This document shows positions 62,916 through 64,000 of a stretch of 64,000 bases of DNA, piece after piece. Source of the DNA: Mycobacterium sp. JS623 (GTDB lineage: Bacteria; Actinomycetota; Actinomycetes; Mycobacteriales; Mycobacteriaceae); NCBI RefSeq assembly GCF_000328565.1, contig NC_019966.1, forward strand, positions 6,014,001 through 6,078,000. The letters are read 5' to 3'. The notes below the pieces were generated by a model that searched no databases, had not been told where the DNA came from, and was given only the letters and a program-made list of their open reading frames with translations. Each line of letters starts with the position of its first letter. Position 1 is the stretch's first letter. The position numbers were made by a program, and so were the translations under genes.

Positions 62916-63157
62916 TCGGAACTAGTGGCCATACGGCTCAAGAACGCGGCAATTTGTTCCCTGCCAAGAAACTTCTCGACGTGGCCACGCGACTCGCGAA
63001 TAAGGCAGGGCGCACCGTCGATGTATCCGGGCTTTCGATACACAACATGCTGTATTCCAAGGCTATTGAGCGCCTCATCGACACCCTGCGACTGACCGGA
63101 ATCATCGAGGATGAGTGCAGTGCTTGAATCAGCTGAGAGACTCACGAACCTCGTCAT
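62912..63157 (-). CDS. Small glutaredoxin-like protein
   Basis: An 81-residue protein from ATG 63157 (AAGGG about 7 nt upstream); the longer open frame adds a Pro/Gly/Cys-rich leader unlikely to be translated. The pattern GVDEALNSLGIQHVVYRK, then the cis-Pro-like GAPCLI and KFLGREQIAAFL, follows the glutaredoxin/thioredoxin fold, though no CxxC is present. It may be a binding module or maturation partner for the large protein whose start it overlaps by 4 nt. Confidence 0.55.
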   Translation of the reverse strand: MTRFVSLSADSSTALILDDSGQSQGVDEALNSLGIQHVVYRKPGYIDGAPCLIRESRGHVEKFLGREQIAAFLSRMATSSE

Positions 63158-63506
63158 TACGATCCCTTCGCAATTTGGCCGGCACCCATCACATGACGAG
63201 CCCTCAGCGGCCGTTGGTGGCATTTGCCCCCGTCCGGTAAATGTACCGGCCGGAACTGACAAGCGCCGAGCGTTCTCATCGCACGTATCACTAGGTCAGC
63301 AGGCCCTTCCGGATAGCTCACGGCACTCCTCCTGCAGCCAAGAGGTTCTCAGCCGCCGTTGCCTCGGCACTTTAGAGGACAGTAGCGGCCTTCGTCGTAG
63401 GCGCGCCACACTTGAAAAGTAACGATCTCAGGAGGCCGCGGTTGTTCCCCCTTCTCGCCGGGTGTGAAGTTGGCCGCAGTGAACGTATGTACTCGATCGA
63501 ACCGGC
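63158..63506. other. Intergenic region with no convincing gene
   Basis: About 350 bp between the glutaredoxin-like gene and the XRE regulator. A plus-strand frame of about 100 codons (63111-63422) overlaps it but is Ser/Arg-rich, has no ribosome site and partly opposes the small gene; I do not call it. It probably contains the promoter of the minus-strand two-gene unit. Confidence 0.4.
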
Positions 63507-63761
63507 TTAGCCTGGCGGTAGGGGGAGCTTACTGACCAGCTTCCCTGCATCGACGTCCAAGCCTTCGGCAATCTTGACGATTGTCTCCAGCCGCAAGCTT
63601 CGCTGTCCTCGCTCCACCTTGCCGAGCTGGGTCCAATGAATGCCGCACCGGACCGCGGCGGCTTCCTGACTGAGGCCAAGTGCCAGTCGACGATCGCGTA
63701 CGCGTTCGCCGAAGACGCGAGTGGTGTCGTTCAAAGCGGGCTTGGATCGGTCGTCCGGCAT
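63507..63761 (-). CDS. XRE-family HTH transcriptional regulator
   Basis: An 84-residue protein from ATG 63761, largely a Cro/C1-type HTH (FGERVRDRRLALGLSQEAAA, VERGQRSLRLETIVKIAEGL), similar to the regulators that control restriction or mobile-element genes. The longer frame to 63830 adds an unlikely basic leader. Upstream lies the inverted repeat GATCCTT/AAGGATC and two copies of CATGCGTA, good candidates for its own operator. Not related in sequence to the XRE protein at 45.8 kb beyond the fold. Confidence 0.82.
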   Translation of the reverse strand: MPDDRSKPALNDTTRVFGERVRDRRLALGLSQEAAAVRCGIHWTQLGKVERGQRSLRLETIVKIAEGLDVDAGKLVSKLPLPPG

Positions 63762-63837
63762 GATGCCCAACCACATACGGCCCAGGCGAGAACGGCCAGA
63801 GTGCGCTGTACGCATGCGTATTGTGCCCATGCGTAAT

Positions 63838-63859
63838 GATCCTTACGATTGCAAGGATC
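63838..63859. promoter_or_regulatory. Inverted repeat upstream of the XRE regulator
   Basis: GATCCTT (63838-63844) and AAGGATC (63853-63859) form a perfect 7-bp inverted repeat with an 8-nt spacer, between the XRE gene (minus) and the partial membrane-protein gene (plus). CATGCGTA occurs twice just before it. A bound dimer could control both genes. Confidence 0.5.
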
Positions 63860-63928
63860 TTAGCTGGCTGACAGAAGTGGCTGGTCTCGGTTCACACGAT
63901 TGCCAGTAGCGTTGGGAGACAACGAAGG

Positions 63929-64000
63929 ATGAACCTGAAGGCAGCAATGATCACCGGTGTGATGATCGTCATCGGTGTCACATGTTGGACGTTTTGGTAC
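63929..64000 (+). CDS. Start of a membrane or exported protein (cut by window edge)
   Basis: ATG 63929 opens a frame to the window edge encoding 24 residues: MNLKAAMITGVMIVIGVTC and then WTFWY, a basic start followed by a hydrophobic helix. GGGAG lies about 10 nt upstream. Too little is visible to assign a function. Confidence 0.55.
   Translation, partial: MNLKAAMITGVMIVIGVTCWTFWY

Larger units (their letters stand above)
43818..64000. mobile_element. Integrated accessory element/defence island (right end outside window)
   Basis: From the tRNA remnant to the window edge, gene content changes from mycobacterial core to element-type genes (excisionase-like HTH, DUF2637, XRE) and defence cargo (kinase-helicase/PLD, type I restriction, recombinase, nuclease and P-loop-like units). 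GC is visibly lower around 61-63.9 kb. No second tRNA copy and no tyrosine integrase is seen, so the extent to the right is open. The cargo may comprise more than one acquisition. Confidence 0.7.

Noticed and set aside
63111..63422. Plus-strand frame of about 100 codons
   Set aside because: Partly opposes the glutaredoxin-like gene, lacks a ribosome site and has Ser/Arg-rich composition.

Overview
This window looks like a chromosome segment from a fast-growing Mycobacterium (Mycolicibacterium-type). The evidence is high-GC coding with many GTG starts, 4-nt stop/start overlaps, lipobox lipoproteins, and a block from about 4.7 to 18.2 kb that follows M. tuberculosis Rv3711c-Rv3723 gene for gene: DnaQ-like exonuclease, MurT, GatD, an AbiEi-like protein, RecR, YbaB, Rv3717 amidase, SRPBCC protein, FAD oxidoreductase, fatty-acyl methyltransferase, DnaZX, aspartate aminotransferase, 4.5S RNA, tRNA-Ser and LucA. 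No species was identified; assignments rest on recalled family features and gene order, not on a database search.

Layout. 0-4.7 kb: the 3' part of a beta-propeller lipoprotein gene runs off the left edge, then two overlapping M24 peptidase paralogues (one with lost metal ligands) and a divergent P450. 4.7-18.4 kb: the conserved core block (lipid II amidation, recombinational repair, replication clamp loader, cell-wall amidase, aspartate metabolism), ending with a 40-residue putative lipoprotein. 18.4-26.1 kb: secreted and envelope proteins, including a PepA/HtrA-like protease, a beta-lactamase-fold esterase, a frameshifted secreted protein, a PknF-like receptor kinase, a cutinase and the tail of a second, broken cutinase. 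26.1-30.6 kb: a minus-strand unit LigC1 - Prim-PolC - threonine aldolase facing a second ligase, LigC2, across a strong palindrome. 30.6-43.7 kb: a divergent kinase/aminotransferase pair, GluQ, an amino-acid ABC transporter, a saccharopine dehydrogenase-like protein, Tgt with a P450, LpqH-like lipoproteins, a haloalkane dehalogenase and small secreted proteins.

From about 43.8 kb to the right edge the window is accessory. It opens with the isolated 3' end of a tRNA (an attachment-site remnant) and three helically phased GTGGCCA repeats. Next come a double excisionase-type HTH protein, a DUF2637 membrane protein and an XRE regulator, which look like the core of an actinobacterial integrative element whose integrase is missing here. 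The cargo is a defence island: a Ser/Thr kinase-SF1 helicase fusion with a PLD-type nuclease (Mokosh type I architecture), a complete type I restriction-modification set with a zinc metallopeptidase, a serine recombinase with a site-like inverted repeat, a two-gene unit containing a PD-(D/E)xK-like nuclease and bracketed by 17-bp direct repeats, and a lower-GC two-gene unit joining a glutaredoxin-like small protein to a large protein with P-loop-like, deoxyribosyltransferase-like and phosphoribosyltransferase-like segments. The last two units match no system I recognise and are the best candidates for something undescribed. The right boundary of the element is outside the window.
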